Source: Chitinophagaceae bacterium UBA7600 (GTDB taxonomy: Bacteria; Bacteroidota; Bacteroidia; Chitinophagales; Chitinophagaceae). Taken from it: DNA of 51,139 nucleotides. Below, piece after piece: positions 33,465-42,377 of this stretch. The stretch's first letter is position 1. Each line of letters begins with the position of its first letter. A program made the position numbers and the translations under genes. The notes beneath the pieces are model-generated. The model had not been told where the DNA came from. It did not search any database and saw nothing but the letters and a program-made list of their open reading frames with translations. The DNA is taken from the NCBI GenBank assembly GCA_002478885.1, contig DLKC01000030.1, positions 1 through 51,139 on the forward strand, given 5' to 3'.

Positions 33465-35105
33465 TTAACGCAGAAAGTTTCTCAACCCTCCTTCCGCATA
33501 CATTTTACGGATCAGTTTCTTATCAAATTTCCCGACGCCGGTTTTGGGGATTTCCTTCAATGGCACATAAAACTCAGGCACCTGGAACCTGGCAAAATCT
33601 TTCAAAAGGAATTGCTGCAATTCGTTTACGGTAGCAGACTGCTCTTCACGGAAAACAATGCATGCCAACGGCCGCTCCACCCATTTCTCATCGGGTACGG
33701 CAATAACGCTTGCTTCCTTGATAGCGGGATAGGCCATTAGCGCATTTTCAAGTTCAACACTTGATATCCATTCACCACCACTTTTAATCAGGTCTTTTGT
33801 ACGGTCTGTAATATGCATATAACCCTGTGGGTCGATAGTGCCTACATCGCCTGTTTTAAACCATCCATCTCCGGAGAACTGTTCCGTTTTATGCTCCATA
33901 CGGTAATAGCTGTTGATTACCCAGTTGCCCCTTACTTCAAATTCGCCTACGGTTTCCCCGTCCCTCGGCGCAACATGACCATCGTCTGTAACCACTCTTA
34001 TTTCAACGCCCGGTACTTCAATACCCTGTTTCGCTCTCAATCTTATTTGCTGGCCGTGCGAGAGGTCATGATGCACATTTTGTAACCTGCTGACAGTAAC
34101 AACAGGCGAAGTTTCCGTCATGCCCCAGGCATGTAAACCCGGGATGCCAAAATGCTTTTCAAATTTTTCTATCAGGCCGGCCGGCAAGGCTGAACCACCT
34201 ACAATATATTCCTGCAGCGTAAGCTTTTCGGCTGGCGGGTTGCGCATCATTTCCTCAAAAATGCCAAGCCATATCGTTGGCACGCCGTTCGCCTTGGTGC
34301 ATTTTTCTCTTTGAATAATGTCTATCAACGCTGCGGGTTGCAAATGCATCGAAGGAAGAATCATATCTACGCCACCCAACATTGCGATAAAAGGGAATCC
34401 CCAACCCATCACATGAAACTGCGGGGACACAAGCAGGCAGCGGTCTTTGGCGCTGAGATTTGCTGCATTGGGCGTAAGAGTCGACAATGCATGCAGGTAT
34501 GTTGACCGGTGTGAATACAAGACGCCTTTGGGGTTACCGGTAGTGCCGCTGGTATAGCACATGGCACAGGCATCAGGCTCATCAACAGGTATCCATTCAA
34601 AATGCTCGTTACCGCCTGCCAGGAGGTCTTCATAATGAATGGCAGCGGGCAGCGTTGTTGCAAAACCTGCCGGCGCATTCAGCAATACATATTGCTCAAC
34701 GCAGGAAATATGCGGCGCTATTTTTTCAAACACGGGCACCAGTGAAGCATCGATAAACATTACCCGGTCGGCTGCATGCTCAACAATAAACGCTACCTGG
34801 TCTGCAGGCAACCGCAGGTTTACCGGATGACAGACCGCCCCTGCCCCCGGAATACCAAAATACAATTCAATATGCTGGTAATGGTTCCACGCAAATGTCG
34901 CTACGCGGTCGCCCGGCTTTATGCCGAATTGACTCACCAGCACAGAAGCAAGTCTTTTTGCTCTTTTATAAGCGTCGGCAAATTTGTACCGGTGCCAGTC
35001 GCCATTGGGCAGCTTGCTTACAATTTCTTTGTGTGGGAATACGCGGTTGCCATATTCAATAATAGCGGTAGTAGTGAGTGCGGATTGCATCATCTGGCCA
35101 AGCAT
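33465..35105 (-). CDS. Long- or medium-chain acyl-CoA synthetase (AMP-binding, FadD-like)
   Basis: 546 residues. The ATP/AMP signature YTSGTTGNPKGVLYSH is at about 184-199. Further motifs are GWGFPFIAMLGGVDMILP, HAWGMTETSPVV, GWFKTGDVGTIDPQGYMHITDRTKDLIKSGGEWIS (A8 hinge region) and the C-terminal GVGKFDKKLIRK with the catalytic Lys. The enzyme activates a carboxylate to an adenylate and passes it to CoA. Which fatty acid it prefers cannot be told from sequence. Convergent with the anti-sigma gene, only 16 bases apart, with no clear terminator hairpin between them. Confidence 0.92.
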   Translation of the reverse strand: MLGQMMQSALTTTAIIEYGNRVFPHKEIVSKLPNGDWHRYKFADAYKRAKRLASVLVSQFGIKPGDRVATFAWNHYQHIELYFGIPGAGAVCHPVNLRLPADQVAFIVEHAADRVMFIDASLVPVFEKIAPHISCVEQYVLLNAPAGFATTLPAAIHYEDLLAGGNEHFEWIPVDEPDACAMCYTSGTTGNPKGVLYSHRSTYLHALSTLTPNAANLSAKDRCLLVSPQFHVMGWGFPFIAMLGGVDMILPSMHLQPAALIDIIQREKCTKANGVPTIWLGIFEEMMRNPPAEKLTLQEYIVGGSALPAGLIEKFEKHFGIPGLHAWGMTETSPVVTVSRLQNVHHDLSHGQQIRLRAKQGIEVPGVEIRVVTDDGHVAPRDGETVGEFEVRGNWVINSYYRMEHKTEQFSGDGWFKTGDVGTIDPQGYMHITDRTKDLIKSGGEWISSVELENALMAYPAIKEASVIAVPDEKWVERPLACIVFREEQSATVNELQQFLLKDFARFQVPEFYVPLKEIPKTGVGKFDKKLIRKMYAEGGLRNFLR

Positions 35106-35299
35106 GATCGTTTATTTGACGTTGAGAAAATTAAGCTGCTTTCACATCGATCGAAAACCTCGCTAAATATAAATAATTATACAGGCAATCATACAATGCA
35201 TTGAGAAAAGGAATTTCTTTTACCTGAAATTAAGCAGCCTGTTGCAGACGGATTTTTATGGCCCGGGCAATTGAATAAATGGCATCGTGCCTGCGCCTG

Positions 35300-35327
35300 T
35301 CACGGGAGGAATGATTCGCGATCGCAC
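35300..35327 (+). repeat. TCCCG-type hairpin repeat (diverged)
   Basis: TCACGGGAGGAATGATTCGC then GATCGCAC; a decayed relative of 29184-29215 and 44518-44557. Confidence 0.6.
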
Positions 35328-35359
35328 AATTAACTGAAGTGCATCGTGTCAGCAATAAA

Positions 35360-37387
35360 TTATCGTATCAAAACGGTGGTACCTTTCTGAAAGACTTTCT
35401 GCCCGAACTCATCGGTGTATTCAAGTGTCCACACATACACGTCGGAAGGTTGTGCCTGCCCGTTGAGCGTGCCATCCCACTTGCGTGTCCAGTCTTTGGT
35501 ATCATAGACCACCTGCCCGAATTTATTGTACACCCGGAAGGTCAGGTTGGTTGCCTTATATGCATTGAGCGGATACAAATAATCGTTCTTGCCATCGTGG
35601 TTTGGCGTAAATGCCGAAGGCACCGCGATATAACAGTTGGCTACCGCCTTTACAAATTTTATAGTTGTATCAAAACAGTTCTTGTCACTTTGCACCGCAA
35701 GTTGAACCGGGTAAATTGTCTCCCTGTTCACCAGCCTGTAGGCCTGCGATGGCGGGTTTTGGGCATAACTCACGTTGCCGTTGCCAAACGACCAATACCA
35801 GCTTACGATCTTACCATTACTGGAGTCTTTGAATGTAGCCAGTTCATTCGGGCAATAGAAAGAAGGCCCCGAAATAGCTGCCCTGAGTGAGTCATGATCG
35901 AGGTAAAAACTTACATTGCTTGTGTCGGAACAAAAACCATTTGTTACGGCAAGCTGTATGCTCTTGTTACCAAAACTATTGTAAACAATCATCGGGTTCT
36001 GATCGGTTGAAGACTGCACGCCGTCAAACAGCCAGCTCCATTCCGTTACGCCGTTTCTGCCGTCATGAAACAGATAAAGTGTGTCGGCCCTGCAACCTGC
36101 AATGAGATTGCTGGTAAAATCAGCACTCACGGTATCTTGTACAGCAAAAGCAAGCGTCGACCCAACACTGGTTTCTTCGCCACACTCATCAATAATGCTT
36201 GTGCCGTCGATACCCTTTAACAGTGTTACGAGGAAATTACCTGCTGTGTATAAGGGCTTACTCATTTTTATATTGATCACACTGGTAAGCCCCGCATTGC
36301 AAACACCTGAAGCTGCAACAACATTTACCGGGTAAGGGCCTGTTATAGAGAAATCAGTTCCATCCGCCGATATGGAAGCGCAACGGATATTTTTCTTAAA
36401 CACCACCTGCACCTGGTCTGCCGCACAACCGGGCGGGGTAATACTGTCGAATGGTGTAGGTTGCTTTACGAATACGGAAAAGTTCACGGCATTACCCTTT
36501 GGAATATTCCTGTCGCAGTTATCTGTTACCGATGTACTATCACTGCCGAATTGCGCAACCACCTGGTAATTGCCTGCCGCCAGCGGCGCATCGAGTGTCA
36601 GAATAACGGTGTCCATCTCAAAACCGCTGCTGCAGCCGACACCCATTGCCGAAATGACTTTTGATGTTGTGCCGGGTATAGTAAAATCACTGCCATCAAC
36701 TGCCAGCGACGCACATTTCATTTTCTTGTTCAGGTGTAAGGTAAGCTGGGTTGCATCGCAACTGGGTATGGCACTTTGAATAGCCGGCGGCGTAGTGTCT
36801 GTAATCACTGCGGTGCCGCCACTTCCAGGCGTATTGAATGAAAGGCCATAACCATTTGGCGAGTCTGAATAGTGGCTCACCATCAGCAGGTAAGTATGCC
36901 CTTTAACGAGCGTTGGCATTGCCGAAAAAGTATTTACGCCGGCGGTTGGGTTGGAGGCGCATTCAATATTGTTGACGCCCAGGCCCGATGTACCGGTTGG
37001 CGCGTAAGTGGCCGACCAGTTACCCACGACAAACAAAGATGGGTTGGTATATACTTCGTCAGGATTATGACCTGTTATATCAAAGATTTGCCAGTCATAG
37101 TCTTCGTTAGGACTATTTGGTAAAATAGTAAAAGCAAGCGAGCCGGATTGATAGCACTCAAATTTATACCAGTATGGATTTTTATCCTCGTATGCCACCC
37201 CATCGTTTGCGCAAAGGGCTACGGGTATTTTTCCGTTACTGCAATAAGGCACCGTCGTTTGTTTAAACGTATCGACAGCGCAAACAGGAAACGCAGAGGA
37301 GGGCCTTTGACCGAGCGTGGTACAGACCTGCGCCAGCACCTTTGAGTTTATTGAAAAAAGTAATATCAGGGATAAGAGATATCTCAA
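35360..37387 (-). CDS. Large surface protein with PKD domains and gliding-motility-associated (T9SS type B) C-terminal domain
   Basis: 675 residues; signal peptide MRYLLSLILLFSINSKVLAQ. Residues about 25-200 form a beta-sandwich with CSNGKIPVALC, NPYWYKFECYQSGSLAF and YDWQIFDITGHNPDEV, a pre-peptidase/DUF-like domain often at the front of such proteins. Two Ig-like CARDB/Big-type repeats follow (LHLNKKMKCASLAVDGSDF, VVFKKNIRCASISADGTDF). Then come PKD domains (WSWLFDGVQSSTDQNP, SWYWSFGNGNVSYAQNPP). The last ~85 residues are a type B sorting domain (VPSAFTPNHDGKNDYLYP, FRVYNKFGQVVYDT, WDGTLNGQAQPSDVYVW). Cell-surface adhesin or motility-associated protein; partner unknown. Confidence 0.92.
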   Translation of the reverse strand: MRYLLSLILLFSINSKVLAQVCTTLGQRPSSAFPVCAVDTFKQTTVPYCSNGKIPVALCANDGVAYEDKNPYWYKFECYQSGSLAFTILPNSPNEDYDWQIFDITGHNPDEVYTNPSLFVVGNWSATYAPTGTSGLGVNNIECASNPTAGVNTFSAMPTLVKGHTYLLMVSHYSDSPNGYGLSFNTPGSGGTAVITDTTPPAIQSAIPSCDATQLTLHLNKKMKCASLAVDGSDFTIPGTTSKVISAMGVGCSSGFEMDTVILTLDAPLAAGNYQVVAQFGSDSTSVTDNCDRNIPKGNAVNFSVFVKQPTPFDSITPPGCAADQVQVVFKKNIRCASISADGTDFSITGPYPVNVVAASGVCNAGLTSVINIKMSKPLYTAGNFLVTLLKGIDGTSIIDECGEETSVGSTLAFAVQDTVSADFTSNLIAGCRADTLYLFHDGRNGVTEWSWLFDGVQSSTDQNPMIVYNSFGNKSIQLAVTNGFCSDTSNVSFYLDHDSLRAAISGPSFYCPNELATFKDSSNGKIVSWYWSFGNGNVSYAQNPPSQAYRLVNRETIYPVQLAVQSDKNCFDTTIKFVKAVANCYIAVPSAFTPNHDGKNDYLYPLNAYKATNLTFRVYNKFGQVVYDTKDWTRKWDGTLNGQAQPSDVYVWTLEYTDEFGQKVFQKGTTVLIR

Positions 37388-37520
37388 AAGCTATAGTTTT
37401 TCCGTTTTTTAAGACGCTGTAAAAGTATAAGAACGTTGCATACACCCGTCTTATTTTTTTATTCCTGCTTTGCGCGAAGATTTATTATTGTACCAGCGCT
37501 TGTTTTCATGGCAGCATTCG

Positions 37521-37560
37521 TTGCGCGAAAGTGCCGGCTAATCCGGCATCGCACCCATGT
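37521..37560 (+). repeat. TGCCGG-type dispersed repeat
   Basis: TTGCGCGAAAG, TGCCGG-CTAAT-CCGGCA, TCGCACCCATGT; same layout as 23423-23471. Confidence 0.88.
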
Positions 37561-37645
37561 GCGCCGGAGAACTAATTGAGCTGTGCGCTATTCTGAAGCG
37601 CAGCATGGCCTTCGTTGTTTATTGCTCAAACAATCACTGCCGCCA

Positions 37646-37661
37646 AAGTGTGCGACGCAAG
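37646..37661 (-). repeat. Short repeat core CTTGCGTCGCACACTT
   Basis: Reverse orientation, one base from the core at 25772-25787. Confidence 0.7.
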
Positions 37662-37690
37662 GAAAGCTTAATAGCGACTATACAGCCCGG

Positions 37691-37730
37691 CCAAAAAAAG
37701 ACCGGGCCTTCTTTTAAAAGACCCGGTCTT
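37691..37730 (-). terminator. Rho-independent terminator of lactonase gene
   Basis: On the minus strand AAGACCGGG (37730-37722) pairs with CCCGGTCTT (37706-37698), with an inner TTTTAAAAG pairing, followed by a run of seven T. It ends transcription from the gene at 38877. Confidence 0.9.
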
Positions 37731-37749
37731 GATATATTATAACGAACAA

Positions 37750-38877
37750 TTATTTTACCGGAACCATCTTAAGGCAGACAGGCTGCGGAACATCGATCTT
37801 GATATTGGTATCCTGCAGTATGCCAAAGTTCTTATTGATAATAAAGATCTGCACTGAATTGGCATCGCGACTTGCAACCAGCAAAAACCTGCCCGTGGGA
37901 TCGATCATAAAGTTGCGTGGATGTGCGCCCACAGCCTGGTGACCATTCTCGGCAAGTTTGCCATCGGTCGCCACTTTAAACATACCAATATCGTTCTGCG
38001 TTACGCGGTTGGAGGTATAGAGAAAACGCCCGTCGGAAGTTGCATGGATATCCGCACTGCCCTTATCGCCTTTGCCCGCCGTGTTATCTGATGCAATGGT
38101 TTGTACTTCGGTAAGCTTGCCGTTGTCGTAAGCGTATACGATGATATTGCCCGAAAGCTCGTTAAGCACATACAGGAATTTTCCGTTGGCACCAAAGCAC
38201 ATATGACGGGGACCGCTGTTATCAGGCAATTCATAATACGGCGGATCGAGCGGCTTCAATGGGTTGGCTGCATCTTTTGCATCGAACCCGTAGCGGTATA
38301 AACGATCGTTGCCAAGATTTGCCACGAATAAGAATTTCTCGTCAGGTGAAAGCATCGCAGAATGCGGATGCGGCATTTCCTGGCGCTGCACATTTACACC
38401 ATAACCATCGTGCATAATATTTTGTACCACAGGTTGCAGGCTACCATCATCATTGGTTTTAAATACCACCACATTTCCGCCGCTGTAATTGGTAACGATC
38501 ACATTCTTACCGGTCGAGTCAACCGCAACATAACAGGGGTCATCACCCATTGATGGTTGCTTGTTCAAAAACTTCAATTCGCCTTTTGTTTTGTCGAGTG
38601 CGAATGAACTTACGTTACCACCATTATCCCCATGGTCTTCATTAACAGCGTACACATATTTCTGGTCTTTGGAAACTGCGAGATAAGAAGGATTGGACAC
38701 GCCTTTCGCAACACTCATCAACGTTGCTTCTGTGCGGTTAGGATTAAAGCGGTACACATAAATGCCTTCGCTTTTTCCATCTTTGGTATAGGTGCCGATC
38801 AATAAATACTGGATAGGGTTCTGTGCATTAACAAAGCTTGCCATAAACAATAGTACCGGGATCAATATTTTTTTCAT
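37750..38877 (-). CDS. Lactonase family protein (6-phosphogluconolactonase-like seven-bladed propeller)
   Basis: 375 residues, signal peptide MKKILIPVLLFMASFVNAQ, which would place it in the periplasm, unlike cytoplasmic Pgl. Repeated motifs LLIGTYTKDGKSEGIYVYRF, NPSYLAVSKDQKYVYAVNE, VNVQRQEMPHPHSAMLSPDEKFLFVANLG, GPRHMCFGANGKFLYVLNE and GAHPRNFMIDPTGRFLLVAS are typical of the lactonase (PF10282) propeller. The HPHSA His-containing loop and the conserved Arg in GPRH are the usual active-site positions. The substrate could be a sugar lactone; an intracellular pentose-phosphate role is unlikely because of the signal peptide. A terminator follows at 37691-37730. Confidence 0.92.
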   Translation of the reverse strand: MKKILIPVLLFMASFVNAQNPIQYLLIGTYTKDGKSEGIYVYRFNPNRTEATLMSVAKGVSNPSYLAVSKDQKYVYAVNEDHGDNGGNVSSFALDKTKGELKFLNKQPSMGDDPCYVAVDSTGKNVIVTNYSGGNVVVFKTNDDGSLQPVVQNIMHDGYGVNVQRQEMPHPHSAMLSPDEKFLFVANLGNDRLYRYGFDAKDAANPLKPLDPPYYELPDNSGPRHMCFGANGKFLYVLNELSGNIIVYAYDNGKLTEVQTIASDNTAGKGDKGSADIHATSDGRFLYTSNRVTQNDIGMFKVATDGKLAENGHQAVGAHPRNFMIDPTGRFLLVASRDANSVQIFIINKNFGILQDTNIKIDVPQPVCLKMVPVK

Positions 38878-38994
38878 CTGGAAGAATTTTGCTTAAACGA
38901 TAGGTTTTTCTTTGCTGCCGAAGATAAAGGAATAACGCAAAATATTTGGTTAAGGTTTTTATCGCCCTGCCTATCATCCTTTGGGCATCGGCTC

Positions 38995-39033
38995 TTGCGC
39001 GATGGTGCCGGCCTATCCGGCATCGCACGCTGT
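38995..39033 (+). repeat. TGCCGG-type dispersed repeat
   Basis: TTGCGCGATGG, TGCCGG-CCTAT-CCGGCA, TCGCACGCTGT. Lies between the lactonase start and the end of the HSDR_N gene. Confidence 0.88.
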
Positions 39034-39091
39034 TAATATCATCTTTTATGGCACCATTTATAAAAACCGCAGAAGATCCACTGCCGGTCTT

Positions 39092-39526
39092 TCAATGCCA
39101 GTCCGGCAAAATGTCCAGGCTGTTTGCCTCCCCGTTTAAAAGCTGCACGGCAAAACTTTTGCTGCCATTGGTTATTACGAGATACGATACATCCAGCTTA
39201 ATATTGTACCGCAACACCTGCTGCACAACAGCGTCTGTAAGGTCAGCATCCTGTTCTTTGCATTCGACGATCATCCACGGCAGCTGTTTTTTGTAAACAA
39301 CAATATCACATCGCTTCTTCAGGTCGCCAAGTTTGATCTCTTTCTCTACTGCAATAAGGGAAGCCGGGTATTTTTTTATTTGTAACAGGTACTGGATAAA
39401 GTTTTGACGCACCCATTCTTCCGGTGTAAAACGCACCCATTTTTTTCGCACTTCATCAAAAATGATGCGCCTGCCTTGTTCTTCTTTTATTTTAAAAGGA
39501 AAGCCCGGGTATTCTATGCTGAGCAT
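39092..39526 (-). CDS. HSDR_N-type restriction-enzyme N-terminal domain protein (PD-(D/E)XK nuclease-like), orphan
   Basis: 144 residues from ATG 39526. A longer in-frame start at 39679 would overlap the start of the divergent nucleosidase gene at 39604 and adds unrelated sequence. The nuclease motif is seen as Asp74 in KRCDIVVY, then Glu88-Cys-Lys90 in WMIVECKEQD, and a Gln in VVQQVLRYN, the layout of the type I restriction subunit R N-terminal domain (HSDR_N_2). FTPEEWVRQNFIQYL precedes it. No helicase, methylase or specificity subunit is near. These short stand-alone proteins are common in Bacteroidota; their role is unknown. Confidence 0.85.
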   Translation of the reverse strand: MLSIEYPGFPFKIKEEQGRRIIFDEVRKKWVRFTPEEWVRQNFIQYLLQIKKYPASLIAVEKEIKLGDLKKRCDIVVYKKQLPWMIVECKEQDADLTDAVVQQVLRYNIKLDVSYLVITNGSKSFAVQLLNGEANSLDILPDWH

Positions 39527-39603
39527 CTGCAAATGTAACCGCTGCGGAAAATCTTTTATTAAATTTACAAAAGGCTTTGCCGCACCCGGCATAGAACAAA
39601 ACG

Positions 39604-40374
39604 ATGAAAACAAAAGAAGAAATTGTGAAGAACTGGCTGCCCCGCTATACCGGGCTTGAACTAAAGCATTTTGGTGCATACATCCTGCTCACCAATTTCG
39701 ATAGTTATGTTCAAATGTTTGCTGAATGGAACAAAGTAAAAGTGGTGGGCGAAGGTAAACCGTTTCAATGCGCAACTGCGGGCAATATCACCATCATCAA
39801 TTTTGGCATGGGTAGCCCGGGTGCTGCAACAGTGATGGACCTGCTGCATGCCATAGACCCAAAAGCTGTATTGTTTCTCGGCAAATGCGGCGGGCTCAAA
39901 AAGCGCAATAAACTGGGCGACCTTATCCTGCCAATCGCTGCCATAAGAGGCGAGGGTACCTCGAACGATTACTTTCCTCCTGAAGTGCCGGCAATGCCTG
40001 CATTTGCCTTGCAGAAGGCCATCTCAACCACCATCCGCGACAACAAAGTAGATTACTGGACCGGCACCGTCTACACCACCAACCGCCGCGTTTGGGAACA
40101 TGATGAGGCGTTTAAAGATTACCTGAAAAAAATTCGCGCTTACGCGATCGACATGGAGACCGCCACTATTTTCACCGTGGGCTTTTTTAACCGCATACCC
40201 ACGGGTGCATTGTTGCTTGTGAGCGACCAGCCAATGATTCCGCAGGGAGTAAAAACAGCCAGCAGTGATAAAAAGATCACCGAGCTTTATGTAGAGCGCC
40301 ATCTGAAAATAGGCATCGATTCACTGAAACAACTTATCAATAAAGGCTTAACCGTAAGGCACCTTCGCTTTTAA
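39604..40374 (+). CDS. amn: AMP nucleosidase
   Basis: 256 residues, the usual size of the short Bacteroidota AMP nucleosidase, which lacks the N-terminal domain of E. coli Amn. It hydrolyses AMP to adenine and ribose 5-phosphate in the cytoplasm. Recognised by the nucleoside phosphorylase fold: TAGNITIINFGMGSPGAATVMDL, AVLFLGKCGGLK (phosphate loop), GDLILPIAAIRGEGTSNDYF, and the purine-site AIDMETATIFTVGF with LLVSDQPM. It is followed after 12 bases by a fused oligopeptide ABC ATPase, so the two are likely co-transcribed. Divergent from the HSDR_N gene, leaving 77 bases for both promoters. Confidence 0.9.
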   Translation: MKTKEEIVKNWLPRYTGLELKHFGAYILLTNFDSYVQMFAEWNKVKVVGEGKPFQCATAGNITIINFGMGSPGAATVMDLLHAIDPKAVLFLGKCGGLKKRNKLGDLILPIAAIRGEGTSNDYFPPEVPAMPAFALQKAISTTIRDNKVDYWTGTVYTTNRRVWEHDEAFKDYLKKIRAYAIDMETATIFTVGFFNRIPTGALLLVSDQPMIPQGVKTASSDKKITELYVERHLKIGIDSLKQLINKGLTVRHLRF

Positions 40375-40386
40375 TATTGTTATATA

Positions 40387-42102
40387 CTGGAAAAACTTCT
40401 CTCCATACAAGATCTCACGATAAACTTTATTTCGGATAATTCCGTTACAACTGCAGTACAACATATTTCGTTTGATGTACATAAAGGGGAGATCGTTGCA
40501 GTGGTAGGCGAATCCGGCTCCGGCAAATCGGTAACGGCACTTGCTGTTCTGCAATTGCTGCCATCGCCACCGGCGCAGTATGCCTCTGGTGAAATTATTT
40601 TTAGCAACAAAGGAAAGCCATGCGACCTGCTCACTGTTTCAAAAGATGAGCTGCAACAATTGCGGGGCAACGCTATCGCCATGGTCTTCCAGGAACCTAT
40701 GACCTCGTTGAACCCCGTCCACAGCTGCGGCAAACAGGTAGCCGAAGCAATTTTGACCCACAGTGATATGTCAAAAGAAGCCGCATTCAAAAAAACGATC
40801 ACGCTTTTTGAAGATGTAAAACTGCCCAACCCGCAAAAGATGTTTCATAAACACCCCCATGAGATCAGCGGCGGGCAAAAACAAAGAGTGATGATCGCGA
40901 TGGCCATGAGTTGCAACCCGCAGCTGCTTATCTGCGATGAACCCACCACCGCACTGGATGTAACCGTGCAGAAAAACATACTCGGGCTCATCCGTAACCT
41001 GCAGCAGGCGCATGAGATGGGGGTAATCTTTATCAGCCACGATCTGGCGTTGGTAAGCGAGATCGCCGACAAGGTTGTTGTAATGTACAAGGGGCAAATC
41101 GTGGAACAAGGCACCACAACAGCTGTACTGGCATCGCCGCAGCATCCTTACACAAAAGCTTTGCTTGCCTGCCGCCCAGCATTGCATCAAAAAGGCCAAA
41201 GGCTGCCGGTACTAAGTGATTTTATCAATGATACCGCCCGGCCAATGACAACGATTGTTACAGAAAAACAAACCGGCACCGATGACAACAACAGAACAGA
41301 AAAGATCATCTCTGTGAATGAACTGAGCGTTTGGTACCCCTCAAAGAAAAACCTTTTTGGTAAAACCCTCGATTACCAGAAGGCTGTGAACAATGTAAGC
41401 TTTGATATTTACAAAGGCGAAACACTCGGGCTGGTTGGTGAATCCGGTTGTGGTAAAACCACGCTGGGCAGAACACTGCTCGGATTGGTTCCGCCAACAA
41501 AAGGCGACATCCGGTTTAACGGAAAAAATATGGCAACCGCTACCAGGCACGAGACGATTGCAATGCGCCGGCAAATGCAGATCATTTTCCAGGATCCCTA
41601 CTCTTCCCTGAACCCAAATAAAAAAATAGGCGACGCGATTGCCGAACCTTTAAAAGTACACGGCATTATCTCCAACGCCGCACAACGCAGAGACAAGGTT
41701 GTTGAACTGCTCGAAAAAGTGAAGCTAACCGCAGATCATTATCATCGCTACCCGCATGAATTCAGCGGCGGCCAAAGACAACGGATTGTTATTGCACGTG
41801 CACTGGCCTTGCAGCCATCTTTTGTCGTGTGCGACGAAAGTGTATCTGCGCTTGATGTTAGCGTACAGGCGCAGGTGCTCAACCTGCTCAACGATCTTAA
41901 AAAAGACTTTCAGTTCACAGCCCTGTTTATCTCCCACGACCTTTCAGTTATCCGGTATATCAGCGACCGCATCATGGTAATGCATAAAGGAATGATCGTT
42001 GAAGCAGGCAACAGCGAAGATGTTTATACGCATCCTAAAACGGCTTATACCAAAGAACTCATCGCGGCTATACCGGGAAAAGCTTTCGGTAGTACGTTGT
42101 AG
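40387..42102 (+). CDS. Oligopeptide ABC transporter, fused two-ATPase subunit (DppD-DppF/YejF-like); non-ATG start
   Basis: 571 residues if it starts at CTG 40387. The first ATPase half begins LLSIQDLTINFISDNSVTTA, which is needed for a complete domain; the only common start codon before Walker A is GTG 40501, which would delete these strands. Walker A 1 GESGSGKS (about 41-48), signature ISGGQKQR, Walker B LLICDEPTTALD; Walker A 2 GESGCGKT, signature FSGGQRQR, Walker B FVVCDESVSALD. Both halves carry the C-terminal oligopeptide-type extension (QHPYTKALL, HPKTAYTKELIAAIPG). It would energise an oligopeptide or nickel/microcin-type importer whose permeases are not in the window. The missing ATG may be real or an error in the sequence. 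Confidence 0.88.
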   Translation: MEKLLSIQDLTINFISDNSVTTAVQHISFDVHKGEIVAVVGESGSGKSVTALAVLQLLPSPPAQYASGEIIFSNKGKPCDLLTVSKDELQQLRGNAIAMVFQEPMTSLNPVHSCGKQVAEAILTHSDMSKEAAFKKTITLFEDVKLPNPQKMFHKHPHEISGGQKQRVMIAMAMSCNPQLLICDEPTTALDVTVQKNILGLIRNLQQAHEMGVIFISHDLALVSEIADKVVVMYKGQIVEQGTTTAVLASPQHPYTKALLACRPALHQKGQRLPVLSDFINDTARPMTTIVTEKQTGTDDNNRTEKIISVNELSVWYPSKKNLFGKTLDYQKAVNNVSFDIYKGETLGLVGESGCGKTTLGRTLLGLVPPTKGDIRFNGKNMATATRHETIAMRRQMQIIFQDPYSSLNPNKKIGDAIAEPLKVHGIISNAAQRRDKVVELLEKVKLTADHYHRYPHEFSGGQRQRIVIARALALQPSFVVCDESVSALDVSVQAQVLNLLNDLKKDFQFTALFISHDLSVIRYISDRIMVMHKGMIVEAGNSEDVYTHPKTAYTKELIAAIPGKAFGSTL

Positions 42103-42130
42103 GCATTTTTGTCCCGGCTGCAGCACGACT

Positions 42131-42176
42131 CACCATTGACCATTCACCATCGACCATTCCCGATTGATCATTCACC
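42131..42176 (+). repeat. 14-bp tandem repeat (3 copies plus partial)
   Basis: CACCATTGACCATT, CACCATCGACCATT, CCCGATTGATCATT and CACC. A single related 14-mer, CATCATTGATCATT followed by CACC, occurs at 23795-23808. Confidence 0.85.
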
Positions 42177-42188
42177 AACCGTACGCCG

Positions 42189-42204
42189 AAGTGAGTGACA
42201 CAAC
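42189..42204 (-). repeat. Short repeat core GTTGTGTCACTCACTT
   Basis: Exact reverse-complement match to 8146-8161. Confidence 0.75.
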
Positions 42205-42377
42205 AAAAGCTGCCCAGAGAGCTGGTGCCGGCAAATAAAAAGCAAAACATCCTTTGTAAACAAAGCATCAATTCATGCAGGTATTATTCCGGTTCATGCA
42301 TTGAGCAATGAACTTCGGTGTTGCAATAACTGAATTTTGTTCCATCAATTTAATCTTGAAAAAATAAAAACCTTTTT

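Larger units (their letters stand above)
37388..37749. other. Intergenic region with repeats and terminator
   Basis: 362 bp: TGCCGG-type repeat 37521-37560, GTTGCGTCGC-type core 37646-37661 and the lactonase terminator 37691-37730. No gene. Confidence 0.75.

Noticed and set aside
39527..39679. Longer N-terminus for the HSDR_N-like protein.
   Set aside because: It would overlap the start of amn on the other strand and has a composition unlike the rest of the protein.
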